Shown piece after piece: positions 44,239-52,137 of a stretch of 64,000 bases of DNA (the stretch's first letter is position 1; every line of letters starts with the position of its first letter). The notes beneath the pieces are model-generated. The model did not search any database, was not told the DNA's origin, and saw only the letters and a program-made list of their open reading frames with translations. The stretch is from Pseudomaricurvus sp033283335. Lineage in GTDB: Bacteria > Pseudomonadota > Gammaproteobacteria > Pseudomonadales > Cellvibrionaceae. The position numbers and the translations under genes are program-made. Location: positions 124,001-188,000 of the forward strand of contig JAWMQP010000008.1 in assembly GCA_033283335.1 (NCBI GenBank), written 5' to 3'.

Positions 44239-44266
44239 ATTGGTAGCTGTTCAAGAGACTGATTGT

Positions 44267-44629
44267 ATGACCAAAACCCAAAAGCGACTGGATCAGAAAC
44301 TGCGCAAGGCGTTAACCGACGTCTGTGAGTTGCTGCTGGAGCAGAACATCGGGTTTGAGTGGTTGACCCATCAGGCCGATTACACCAACTTCCCGGCCAG
44401 CTTGTTGATCACCTGTGTGTTTACCACTGAAGCTGATGCGGCCAATGCCGACCAGGCTGGCATCATGCGTTTGCTGCAGGCCAAACTACTGGCCTTCGGG
44501 GTGAAATTTAAAGCCATCAAGCAACAGGTGCTGTTTGACAGTGAAGAGGCCTGTGCTCAACAGGAAGGCCATTGGGATCAGCGACTGGCCAAGCGGGTCG
44601 GACGCGCGGTCAGCCGCAACCGCCCCTGA
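44267..44629 (+). CDS. Conserved small protein of unknown function
   Basis: The 120-residue basic protein begins MTKTQKRLDQKLRKALTDVCE and contains GFEWLTHQADYTNFPASLLI. I recognise it as a type found in many gammaproteobacteria, sometimes loosely labelled a Fis-family regulator, but I see no helix-turn-helix. There is no signal peptide or membrane segment. It lies between the thiolase terminator and convergent cobS. ATG 44267 has AAGAGA upstream. Confidence 0.75.
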   Translation: MTKTQKRLDQKLRKALTDVCELLLEQNIGFEWLTHQADYTNFPASLLITCVFTTEADAANADQAGIMRLLQAKLLAFGVKFKAIKQQVLFDSEEACAQQEGHWDQRLAKRVGRAVSRNRP

Positions 44630-44641
44630 TTCGTTCTCGCT

Positions 44642-44671
44642 ACAAGGCCAGTCCTAAGACAAGGCCAGTCC
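44642..44671. repeat. Tandem duplication at the cobS stop codon
   Basis: ACAAGGCCAGTCC occurs at 44642-44654 and 44659-44671, a 17-base period. The cobS stop (44654-44656 on the minus strand) lies at the junction, so one unit is coding and the other is not. Confidence 0.8.
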
Positions 44672-45418
44672 CACGACGAGCGTGCCGGCCTCGACAATCT
44701 CAATCAGGGCACCACTGGTATCGCCGGTCGTGCCGCCCAGTCGCCGCAGCATCAGCTGACGCAGTCCCAGCCAAATACAACCAGTCACCAGCGCCAGCCA
44801 CAGAGTGGCGGGCAGCGGCAGAGTGATCAGCAGCAACATCCCCGTTACCGCGATACTCAGACCCAGTAAGGGACCTGAGCTGTGCTGCAAAAAATCCCCG
44901 GCGAGTCCGGTGGGGTTGGCATAGGGGGTTAGCAGGTACAGTAAGATGCCCATGGCGCGGGCCAGCATCGGCGTCAGGCACAGCCACCACCAGCGCTGCT
45001 GGGCAATCAGCTCACTCAAGGCGGCAAATTTCAACACCAATAAGCAGCCAATCATCACCACTGCGGCGCTGCCACTGCGTGGATCCTTCATGATCCTGAG
45101 GGTGCGTTCTTTATCGCCACCGGCCAGCCAGCCATCGGCGCTGTCGCCGAGACCGTCCAGGTGCAGTCCTCCGGTCAGCAACACCCACAGGATTAACACC
45201 AGGGCGGCCACCACCATGGACGGCAATAACATTGACACTGTCCAGGCGAACGCCGTCAACAGGGCACCAAGGCACAAGCCGACTAGGGGGAAGAGGGCAA
45301 ACGCGTGACCACTGTCGCTGGGCTGATAGTGGTCCAGTGCCGGTGTCGGCAGTCGAGTCAAAAACTGGAACGCAACGATTAAGGCGCGGCTGAATTGCGT
45401 CAGGGGAGAGGAGGCCAT
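44654..45418 (-). CDS. cobS: Adenosylcobinamide-GDP ribazoletransferase (cobalamin synthase)
   Basis: The membrane enzyme joins alpha-ribazole to adenosylcobinamide-GDP, completing adenosylcobalamin. It has 254 residues with about six hydrophobic segments. The motif GGLHLDGLGDSADGW (about 85-99) carries the acidic metal-binding residues. It begins FSRALIVAFQFLTRLPTP, typical of the family. It is the last gene of the cobU-cobT-cobC-cobS group, nine bases after cobC. Confidence 0.93.
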   Translation of the reverse strand: MASSPLTQFSRALIVAFQFLTRLPTPALDHYQPSDSGHAFALFPLVGLCLGALLTAFAWTVSMLLPSMVVAALVLILWVLLTGGLHLDGLGDSADGWLAGGDKERTLRIMKDPRSGSAAVVMIGCLLVLKFAALSELIAQQRWWWLCLTPMLARAMGILLYLLTPYANPTGLAGDFLQHSSGPLLGLSIAVTGMLLLITLPLPATLWLALVTGCIWLGLRQLMLRRLGGTTGDTSGALIEIVEAGTLVVGLALS

Positions 45419-45427
45419 ATCAGCGGG

Positions 45428-46111
45428 TTAATCCCTATAGGGTTGGTGTCGGGCCAGTTGCCACCAGTCGGGCAAGCCTGGCTGATGGTAGATATTAATT
45501 TGTGTCATGGTGGCGTGGGGCACGGCAATGCGTGACAGGTTCTGCAGGGGAATGCCGAGGCAGTGGGCCATAAGGCTGCGAATGGTCCCGCCATGGCACA
45601 CCACCAGACAGTGCTGGCCGCGACCCAGTTGCGTCAGGCGCTCAAAGGCTGACACCACACGCCGATGAAAGTCCTTTACCGGCTCACCATTGGGGGGGGT
45701 GGTTTCCAGCGGATTGTGCCAAAAGGCCTCGACCAATGCAGGCTGTTGCTCCATCAGATCGCAGGCGCGGCGCCCGTCCCACTCGCCAAAATCGATTTCT
45801 TGCAAATCCGTTTCCACTTCCACCGGTAGCTGCAAATGTTCACCCAATTGTTCGGCAAAAATCCGACAGCGCTTGAGGGGTGAGGTAAACACCCGTTGCC
45901 ACTCATGGTTGATTTCCGTGGACGGTAATTGCCACTGCTGAATGGCCTGGTTCATTTGATGCCAGCCGCATTCATTCAGAGGAGAGTCGGTGCGCCCGCG
46001 AAAAACTCCCTCACTGTCGGTATTGGTGCCACCTTCTATGCGATCCTGACAGCTGCCGTGACGGATCAGGTCGAGGGTGGTTACCGTGCTGCTGGGGTTG
46101 GTGTCTGTCAT
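45428..46111 (-). CDS. cobC: Alpha-ribazole phosphatase-type histidine phosphatase
   Basis: The 227-residue protein is a histidine phosphatase with the RHG motif (LDLIRHGSCQD), the second Arg region TSPLKRCRIFAEQLG, the acid region EIDFGEWDGRRA and the second catalytic His in VVCHGGTIRSLMAH. Within the cob cluster it most likely removes phosphate from alpha-ribazole 5'-phosphate. The chosen ATG 46111 follows the cobT stop by ten bases. The open frame extends to 46183 inside cobT. Confidence 0.88.
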   Translation of the reverse strand: MTDTNPSSTVTTLDLIRHGSCQDRIEGGTNTDSEGVFRGRTDSPLNECGWHQMNQAIQQWQLPSTEINHEWQRVFTSPLKRCRIFAEQLGEHLQLPVEVETDLQEIDFGEWDGRRACDLMEQQPALVEAFWHNPLETTPPNGEPVKDFHRRVVSAFERLTQLGRGQHCLVVCHGGTIRSLMAHCLGIPLQNLSRIAVPHATMTQINIYHQPGLPDWWQLARHQPYRD

Positions 46112-46121
46112 GGCGATAAGC

Positions 46122-47171
46122 TCAGTCGGACTTATTATCCACACCGGCGCTGTCGAAGGTCGCCATGCGGTTGTGCAGGTCACACGCCAGGCGCAGCAGG
46201 GGAACTACCGTGGCAGCGCCACTGCCTTCGCCCAGGCGCAGCTGCAGGTTCAACAGAGGCTGCTGTTGCAGTGCTGCCAGTACCGCCTGGTGACCGGGCT
46301 CCGCTGACTCGTGGGTGAGGATCAGCCAGGGTTTTATGGAAGGGTTGATCAGCTGGGCATAGAGCGCCGCGACACTGCAGATAAAACCGTCCACCAACAC
46401 CGGTAAGCCCAATTGGGCGGCAGCAATGTAAGCCCCGGTAAGGGCGGCGATTTCAAAGCCTCCGAGGTATTGCAGATCCTTCAGGGGGGACTGGGCCGGG
46501 GCATTGAACAGATCCAGCGCCCGGTGAATCACGGCGGACTTGTGAATCTGGCCGGCATTGTCCAATCCGGTGCCGGGGCCGACAATTTCAGCGGCGTGCT
46601 TGTGCAGCTGGGCACAGGCCAGAGCCGTGGCAGAGGTGGTGTTGGCGATGCCCATTTCGCCGCCAATCCACAGCTGCGCGCCCTGTTCTTTGGCCGCTTG
46701 CACAGTCGCCTGGCCAATGCTCAGGGCCTGTTGCAGCTGGGGGGCGGTCATGGCGGATTTTTGCGTGAAATTGGCGGTGCCGGCTGCAATGCGTTGATCG
46801 GAGACCTTAGGCAGGGAAGGCAGCTCTTCAACAGTGCCCACATTGATCACTTCCAGCTGCGCATTGAGAGATTGTGCCAACACCGCAATGGCCGCACCAC
46901 CGACGGAGAAGTTGCGCACCATTTGCGCGGTGACCGATTGCGGAAAAGCCGAAACACCTTCCGCCGCCACTCCGTGGTCGGCAGCGAAGATGCTGATGCT
47001 GACGGCGTCACAGCTGGGGGTGTCGGTGGCTTGCAGGCCCGCCAGGGTGATGGCCAGGGTTTCCAGTTGGCCGAGGGAACCGGCGGGTTTGGTCAAGCGG
47101 TTTTGCTGTTGTTCAGCCTGTTGCTGATGGCTGAGGCTGGGTTGGGCGGCGGGTTCGTGGTACCAGCTCAT
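46122..47171 (-). CDS. cobT: Nicotinate-nucleotide--dimethylbenzimidazole phosphoribosyltransferase
   Basis: The enzyme makes alpha-ribazole phosphate, the lower-ligand nucleotide of cobalamin. It has 349 residues from ATG 47171 (AAGGA upstream). Conserved stretches include LTKPAGSLGQLE, FAADHGVAAEGVSAFPQSVT, GEMGIANTTSATA, GPGTGLD and HESAEPGH near the catalytic Glu region. It follows cobU by 74 bases. No dimethylbenzimidazole synthesis gene is near. Confidence 0.94.
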   Translation of the reverse strand: MSWYHEPAAQPSLSHQQQAEQQQNRLTKPAGSLGQLETLAITLAGLQATDTPSCDAVSISIFAADHGVAAEGVSAFPQSVTAQMVRNFSVGGAAIAVLAQSLNAQLEVINVGTVEELPSLPKVSDQRIAAGTANFTQKSAMTAPQLQQALSIGQATVQAAKEQGAQLWIGGEMGIANTTSATALACAQLHKHAAEIVGPGTGLDNAGQIHKSAVIHRALDLFNAPAQSPLKDLQYLGGFEIAALTGAYIAAAQLGLPVLVDGFICSVAALYAQLINPSIKPWLILTHESAEPGHQAVLAALQQQPLLNLQLRLGEGSGAATVVPLLRLACDLHNRMATFDSAGVDNKSD

Positions 47172-47245
47172 TGTGTTGCGTCCTTGTTGCAAAGCCAAAC
47201 ACCGGGGAGTTCAGCTGAATTGGGTTAATTGGGCGATGGTAAGGC

Positions 47246-47806
47246 TCAAGCGGTTCGCGCTGCAGGCAGCTCGGAATGGCTCAGTGGCGCACCTTTCAGA
47301 ACCAGCGGGCAACCGGCGGCCGTAAACACCACTCGGTCGCAGAGGCCGGCCACGGCCTGGTTGAGAAAGCCCGCTTGGTCGACAAAGCGACGGCTCAGTT
47401 CTCCCATGGGAACCACGCCCAGCCCCACTTCATTGCTGACCAGTATGATGGGCGTAGGCAACTTGGTCAGTGCGTCAAGCAGTGCCTGTTTTTGCTGGGG
47501 CCAAACGTCGGTATCTTCGGCCAGCAGGCAATTGCTGACCCACAGGGTCAGGCAATCGACCATCACGGCATCGAAGTCGGCCGCCTGGGTTTGCAGAGCT
47601 TCCCCCAGCAGCAGGGGGATTTCCAGGGTGTGCCAATGCTCGGGGCGTTGCTGTTGATGGTGGGCGACGCGAGCGCGCATTTCGGCATCGTGATGGCGCT
47701 GGTCTGCAGTGGCGATGTAGGCAATGCGGTCGCCATAGAGTCCCGTCAGGTGTTCGGCCAGACGGCTTTTGCCCGAACGGGCACCCCCCAAAATCAGTTG
47801 CTTCAT
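47246..47806 (-). CDS. cobU: Adenosylcobinamide kinase / guanylyltransferase
   Basis: This bifunctional enzyme phosphorylates and then guanylylates adenosylcobinamide. It has 186 residues from ATG 47806. The P-loop GGARSGKSRLAE is near residues 7-18. RVAHHQQQRP contains the guanylylated His, and DCLTLWVSN and SNEVGLGVVP are typical. The open frame extends to 47929, overlapping the amidohydrolase gene, but that part is not CobU-like. It is the first cob gene. No cobalamin riboswitch is recognisable in the 61-base gap upstream. Confidence 0.93.
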   Translation of the reverse strand: MKQLILGGARSGKSRLAEHLTGLYGDRIAYIATADQRHHDAEMRARVAHHQQQRPEHWHTLEIPLLLGEALQTQAADFDAVMVDCLTLWVSNCLLAEDTDVWPQQKQALLDALTKLPTPIILVSNEVGLGVVPMGELSRRFVDQAGFLNQAVAGLCDRVVFTAAGCPLVLKGAPLSHSELPAARTA

Positions 47807-47867
47807 ACTCCGATGCCTGTAGCTGTTGGTGATTCTTGCCAGATTGTAACCCAGCGGCCGCGCTAAA

Positions 47868-49613
47868 TCAGATGGGCAGTTCAAACAACTTGTCTCCCCC
47901 ATCCGCTTGCAGCGGTAAGGGGGAGCCACCCAGCATCGTACCCCAGATGGGAATGTCTTTCAGGGTCGAGGCCGGCACCTCATAGGGATCGGCCTCCAGG
48001 ATGGTCATGTCGGCTTGTTTGCCCACTTCGAGACTGCCAATCTGTCCTTCCATTTGCAGCTGGCTGGCGGCGTCAATGGTAATTGCCCTCATGGCCGCAT
48101 CGACACTGATGCGGTGTTCCGGCCCCACCAGTTTACCGTCGGCACTGAGTCGATTGACGGCCACCCACGCCAGTCGCAAGGGGTCCACCGGTGCCATGGT
48201 GAAGTCCGAGTGAAAGGACAGAGGAATACCGGCATCCACCACCGATTTGAGCGGTACCATGGCCCGGGCGCGGTCTGGCCCGAGGCCGTGTTCGGCGTAT
48301 TGATCTGCCAGCGCCCAGACGTAGTAGGGGTTGGCGGAGACCCGCACACCCAGACGGGCCATGCGTTGCGCCTGGTCTTCACGGGCATAGGCAAAGTGGT
48401 GGACGGTGGTGCGGTGATCCTGGCGGGGAAATTCCTGTTGCAGCGTCCCTACCACATCCAGAGTTCGATCCAGCCCCAGGTCACCGTTGACGTGAAAATG
48501 AATCTGGTATCCGTCGCGCCAGTAAACACGGGCCGCCTGCAATAGCTGCTCAGGAGTCATCAGCCACTCGCCATGATGGCCATCCAGGTAGCCATCGCGC
48601 ATTTGCATCAGCTGGGAGTAAGCCGCACCGTCGGCAAACAACTTGACCTGTTTCGGCAAAAAGTGGATTTGTTCGCTGTCGTGTTGGCCCAGGGTTTCCA
48701 TAAACTGTTTGGCCGCTTCATTGCCCATGCTGTGCCCCAGGCTTTTGCCATCGGGTAACACCATAAACCGGAACGGGCTGGATGAACGGTTCCAGCTGGA
48801 GTAGCGGATGGCCTGCCATTCCTGGTCAAAGTCGATCGTGCCGAAAGCGCCGTCGGAAACGGTGGTCACACCGCCGGCATGGATGATGGTGCGGGCATGC
48901 TTTAGGGCTTTCAAATAGCGCCAGGGATCGCTCAGCTGCTTTTTCAGGTGCGGCATGACCACCATCAGGCCGTTTTCATAAAAGTGGCCGCGCTGCCAGT
49001 CAACCTGGGGATGATCTATCGGTTGCAGGCCCAGGGCATTGAGGGCGGCCGTGTTGAGGATGATTTCGTGAAAGGAGCGGTGCCAGACCACCACTGGGCG
49101 GTCGGGTGCAATTTGGTCCAGCTCTGCGCGCCCCATATCGCCGTGAAACAATGGGTGGTAGCCCCAGGTCCAGAGCCAGTCATCGTCGTCCTGGGTGTGG
49201 TGCAGTTCGTCCAGCCTTTGCAGATACGCCTCGTTACCGCGTACCCCTTTCACTTGCTTGCCAGGCATGTCCCAGTCGTGTGGGGTAATGAATTCCATCG
49301 GCAGCAGAATACCGGCCAGGTACGGATGCAGGTGCGGTTCGATAAATCCCGGCATGATCACTTTGTTCTCAAAGCGCGGGTTCACTTGCCAGTCCAGGCC
49401 GGCGAGTGACTGCTGCACGTCTTCAAGCTTGCCGACCGCGACGATCCGGTCGTCGGCCACCGCAATGGCTTCGGCACGGGGTTGACGACTATCCATGGTG
49501 ATAATGGTTTTGGCGGTGTAGATCTGGATATCCGCTCGCTGCTCGCAAGCGCTCAAAAGCAGTGCGCATACCAGGCTCAGTCCGATGCGCCTGCGCCGCC
49601 CAATGGCCATCAT
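47868..49613 (-). CDS. Amidohydrolase-family lipoprotein (YtcJ-like)
   Basis: The 581-residue metal hydrolase has a lipoprotein signal (LLLSAC, Cys23). The amidohydrolase core begins IQIYTAKTIITMDSRQPRAEAIAV and has the metal motif HLH (His94, His96) in MPGFIEPHLHPYLA. VKLFADGAAYSQ, FHVNGDLGLD and FHSDFTMAPVDPLRL carry further expected ligands. The Tyr/Trp-rich region after HLH matches the YtcJ branch, whose substrates are largely unknown. It lies upstream of cobU on the same strand, 61 bases away, without obvious functional link. Confidence 0.88.
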   Translation of the reverse strand: MMAIGRRRRIGLSLVCALLLSACEQRADIQIYTAKTIITMDSRQPRAEAIAVADDRIVAVGKLEDVQQSLAGLDWQVNPRFENKVIMPGFIEPHLHPYLAGILLPMEFITPHDWDMPGKQVKGVRGNEAYLQRLDELHHTQDDDDWLWTWGYHPLFHGDMGRAELDQIAPDRPVVVWHRSFHEIILNTAALNALGLQPIDHPQVDWQRGHFYENGLMVVMPHLKKQLSDPWRYLKALKHARTIIHAGGVTTVSDGAFGTIDFDQEWQAIRYSSWNRSSSPFRFMVLPDGKSLGHSMGNEAAKQFMETLGQHDSEQIHFLPKQVKLFADGAAYSQLMQMRDGYLDGHHGEWLMTPEQLLQAARVYWRDGYQIHFHVNGDLGLDRTLDVVGTLQQEFPRQDHRTTVHHFAYAREDQAQRMARLGVRVSANPYYVWALADQYAEHGLGPDRARAMVPLKSVVDAGIPLSFHSDFTMAPVDPLRLAWVAVNRLSADGKLVGPEHRISVDAAMRAITIDAASQLQMEGQIGSLEVGKQADMTILEADPYEVPASTLKDIPIWGTMLGGSPLPLQADGGDKLFELPI

Positions 49614-49639
49614 AATTCCCCCTTAAAAACGTGCCTGAG

Positions 49640-50269
49640 TTATTCAAACAGCTGTTTTACACGGCTTTGCAGCCAGGGTACAACCTTTTGTTCAAACCAG
49701 GGGTTTTGTTGCAGCCAGCGACGGTTGCGGGGCGAAGGGTGAGGCAGGGGCAACTGATCGGGTATGAAGGCTTGCCAATCACGCACCCGTTCGGTGAGGG
49801 TGGCCTTATTTGCCCGGCCACTGTGACCCGGCAGATAATGACGTTGAGCGTACTGGCCAATCAATAAAGTCAGCTGCAGGTTGGGCAGGTGCTGCAGCAA
49901 CTGTTGATGCCAGAGCGGTGCGCATTCCGGGCGCGGGGGTAAATCGCCGGAAGGGCCTTTGCCTGGGTAGCAGAACCCCATGGGCATAATTGCCACTTGC
50001 TGCGGGTTGTAGAAGGTCTCGCGATCCATGGCCAGCCATTGGCGCAGTCGGTCGCCGGAGGGATCGTTCCAGGGGATACCGGACGCGTGCACGCGAGTAC
50101 CGGGCGCCTGGCCGATAATCAGCAGGCGGGCACTGGGGTGTATCTGCACCACCGGATTGGGCCCCAGCGGTAGCTGGTCCTCACAGTGATGACATTGGCG
50201 AACCTGTTGCAATAACGTCTCCAGCTCCGCCTGGCTGGTTACTGCCGTTACCTGAATCAGTTGTGCCAT
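49640..50269 (-). CDS. Uracil-DNA glycosylase superfamily protein
   Basis: The 209-residue protein has motif A, LLIIGQAPGTRVHASGIPW, and motif B, LPHPSPRN. Between them are IMPMGFCYPGKG and LIGQYAQRHYL. A single CHHC (around 28-31) is present, but not the four Cys of iron-sulfur family 4 enzymes. It is closest to the small COG1573-type group whose members are mostly untested; removal of uracil or a related base from DNA is inferred. ATG 50269 is chosen because the longer frame to 50341 overlaps the gene upstream. Confidence 0.82.
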   Translation of the reverse strand: MAQLIQVTAVTSQAELETLLQQVRQCHHCEDQLPLGPNPVVQIHPSARLLIIGQAPGTRVHASGIPWNDPSGDRLRQWLAMDRETFYNPQQVAIMPMGFCYPGKGPSGDLPPRPECAPLWHQQLLQHLPNLQLTLLIGQYAQRHYLPGHSGRANKATLTERVRDWQAFIPDQLPLPHPSPRNRRWLQQNPWFEQKVVPWLQSRVKQLFE

Positions 50270-50288
50270 GATCGCAGCAAGGTTGGAG

Positions 50289-50912
50289 TCAGGGCTGACG
50301 GTTTGACAGTCCGTCTTCAGGAACCGTATCAAACAGATCATTGCTGTTGGCCGGACTGGGCGGATAGAGCAAACGGTTGATAAGTTGGCGACCGGCCGGG
50401 TGCATCAGGATCGCCAGCAGATCGCCCTGCTGCCACATCCGTTGGATGGCGGGGTCCCGCCAGACGGCCATCAGTTGCGGATCGTTTTGCAGCTGCAGAT
50501 TGTGTTGCCAGCCACTAGCTAACATGGCGGCTATCTGTTGATCGTGCAGGCTGCGAATATCCAGCAGGGCCTGCAAATCCTGATTTTGTTTCAGCTGTTG
50601 CACATCTTGCAGGCCGGCAATGCGTGTCAGGTTACCCTCAGTCAACACCTGCTGGTTGTGGTGGTTGGTAAACAACGAGTGCAGCGTCGGATCTTGAAAC
50701 AGGCGTTGCAGGCGCTCGGCACTCAGCTGCGGGCTGAGCATCACTTCCTGCAGCAGAACCCCAATGGCGTTCTGCATTAACACTGTGGCATCCGTGTTGA
50801 TCGAGGCGGGCGAGCTGGGGAGCTCGGAGGCGTCGGTGGATTGATACACCGTGGTTAAGGGCAGCAACAACAACAGCGATACGGTGGTGAGAACGCGAGC
50901 AGGGAACGTCAT
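50289..50912 (-). CDS. Secreted protein with three helical repeats, unknown function
   Basis: The 207-residue protein has an N-terminal hydrophobic signal (about 5-22). Three similar segments follow: LQRLFQDPTLHSLFTNH, VQQLKQNQDLQALLDI, and LQLQNDPQLMAVWRDPAIQ. Each is followed by a Q-rich helix and a hydrophobic LxxIL-like end. The last includes WQQGDLLAILMHPAGRQLI. No Cys in the mature part. Function unknown. ATG 50912 has GAGGG seven bases upstream; the open frame extends to 50981. It precedes the uracil-DNA glycosylase-like gene by 19 bases and is divergent from the glucosylglycerate operon. Confidence 0.75.
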   Translation of the reverse strand: MTFPARVLTTVSLLLLLPLTTVYQSTDASELPSSPASINTDATVLMQNAIGVLLQEVMLSPQLSAERLQRLFQDPTLHSLFTNHHNQQVLTEGNLTRIAGLQDVQQLKQNQDLQALLDIRSLHDQQIAAMLASGWQHNLQLQNDPQLMAVWRDPAIQRMWQQGDLLAILMHPAGRQLINRLLYPPSPANSNDLFDTVPEDGLSNRQP

Positions 50913-51116
50913 ACATAAGCCCTCGATAGAGTGGTGGTATTGCGCCAGCGGTGATGGTCGAATCGCAATGATCCTCGACACAATAATACAGGCCCGAATA
51001 ACAGGCCCGGGCAGGCCAGTGCTTAAAGTGTACTGTAGCGGCCGGAAAAAAGGCGATGAAATTTATGCTTTAGGCCTTACTTTGGTGCGCCATGATGCTG
51101 TTTCAGGGCGCTAGAA

Positions 51117-51133
51117 TGCCCTGTAGTGGTGCA
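51117..51133 (+). promoter_or_regulatory. Upstream NtrC-binding site
   Basis: TGCCCTGTAGTGGTGCA matches the NtrC dyad (TGCACT, five-base spacer, TGGTGC-A form of the E. coli glnA sites) with one mismatch in the left arm. Its centre is about 89 bases upstream of the predicted start site, a workable enhancer position for sigma-54. Confidence 0.7.
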
Positions 51134-51166
51134 TTTTACTGGCTAAAAAAACAACATGCGGGGAGG

Positions 51167-51183
51167 TTCACTGCTATGGTGCA
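51167..51183 (+). promoter_or_regulatory. Promoter-proximal NtrC-binding site
   Basis: TTCACTGCTATGGTGCA matches the same dyad with one mismatch in the left arm and a perfect right arm. Its centre is about 39 bases upstream of the predicted start, touching the sigma-54 promoter. At that position it could limit expression at high activator levels or assist a neighbouring site. Confidence 0.65.
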
Positions 51184-51187
51184 CAAG

Positions 51188-51203
51188 AGGCACGCTAATT
51201 GCT
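51188..51203 (+). promoter_or_regulatory. Sigma-54 promoter of the glucosylglycerate operon
   Basis: AGGCACGCTAATTGCT fits the -24/-12 consensus (TGGCACG, N4, TTGCW) with only the first base differing. GG and GC are separated by exactly ten bases, as required. Transcription should start near 51214, leaving a leader of about 49 bases. Confidence 0.78.
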
Positions 51204-51262
51204 GTTCCTCTGGTATGTCGGGTGTTTCCTGATCCCGTGAAATGAAGGAGCGATAAGTCGCA

Positions 51263-52114
51263 GTGACTGAGTCCCCCGCAAAAATCATCATTGTTTCTGA
51301 TTTGGATGGTTCACTTCTGGACCATCACAGTTACAGTTTTGAACCGGCCCGTCCCCTGCTGCAGAGGTTGGCTCATGCGTCCATCCCCGTGGTGTTGTGC
51401 ACCAGTAAAACCTGCGCTGAAGTGTTCGCGCTGCGTCATACTCTCAACAATCAGTCGCCGTTTATCGTGGAAAATGGAGCGGCGGTTTACCTGCCCAAGA
51501 TGCAATTTGTCGAGCAGTTGGAAGATGTTACCAGTGCGGGGGATTACTGGTGCAAGGCCTTTTGCCAGTCCAGATCGCACTGGCTGGAGCTGGTGGAAGC
51601 CGCCAAAGCGAGCTTCGGGGCGAGTTTCGATCACTTTGCCAATATGAGTGTGGCGCAGGTCGCGGCGCTCACGGGGTTAACCCTGAAAGAGGCTGAGCGC
51701 GCCAAAGCGCGGGAATTTGGTGAACCATTGCAGTGGCTGGGTTCGAAGCAACAGTTGGCGGAAGCGACAGACTGGTTTCGCCAACGGGGTGCCCATGTGT
51801 TGAGTGGTGGGCGCTTCGTGCATATTGCCGGCGATGCGGATAAAGGTCAGGCGATGCGATGGTTGCAGCAGCAGTACCAGCGACTGTATCCGCAGCAGCG
51901 AATAATTACCCTCGCCCTGGGCGACAGCCACAACGATGTGGCGATGCTGGAGGCGGCCGATCGAGCCGTGGTGATTCGTTCGCCGGTTCATGAGCCGCCG
52001 CTCTTGCAGCGTGAAGATGGCTTTGTGGTTTCAAGTTTAACCGGGCCTGGCGGCTGGGCGGAAGGCGTTCAGTACTGGCTGTCAAAGTTAGGTTTGCCGG
52101 ACTTTATATCTTAA
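51263..52114 (+). CDS. HAD phosphatase for glucosyl- (or mannosyl-) 3-phosphoglycerate
   Basis: This Cof/MPGP-type HAD phosphatase has 283 residues. The nucleophile pair is Asp13 and Asp15 (VSDLDGSLLD), CTSKT forms motif II, and GDSHNDVAML (motif IV) binds magnesium. HILSGGRF-like VLSGGRFVHI and DKGQAM are typical of mannosyl-3-phosphoglycerate phosphatases. Because the next gene is a glucosyl-3-phosphoglycerate synthase, the expected reaction is removal of phosphate to give glucosylglycerate. The start is GTG 51263; AAGGAG is 12 bases away, which is rather far. It is first in the operon. Confidence 0.88.
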   Translation: MTESPAKIIIVSDLDGSLLDHHSYSFEPARPLLQRLAHASIPVVLCTSKTCAEVFALRHTLNNQSPFIVENGAAVYLPKMQFVEQLEDVTSAGDYWCKAFCQSRSHWLELVEAAKASFGASFDHFANMSVAQVAALTGLTLKEAERAKAREFGEPLQWLGSKQQLAEATDWFRQRGAHVLSGGRFVHIAGDADKGQAMRWLQQQYQRLYPQQRIITLALGDSHNDVAMLEAADRAVVIRSPVHEPPLLQREDGFVVSSLTGPGGWAEGVQYWLSKLGLPDFIS

Positions 52115-52137
52115 AAAAATCAGAGAGGAAATACTTT

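Larger units (their letters stand above)
50913..51262. other. Divergent 350-base regulatory region
   Basis: No gene is supported here. It holds a repeated CAGGCCCG (about 50989-51009), two NtrC-like sites, a sigma-54 promoter and a weak third NtrC half site TTGGTGC (51082-51088), all oriented toward the operon at 51263. The minus-strand promoter was not recognised. Confidence 0.7.

Noticed and set aside
47807..47867. Possible cobalamin riboswitch before cobU
   Set aside because: Only 61 bases are available and no GCCACTG-type B12 box is visible on the minus strand; none was seen before the upstream genes either.
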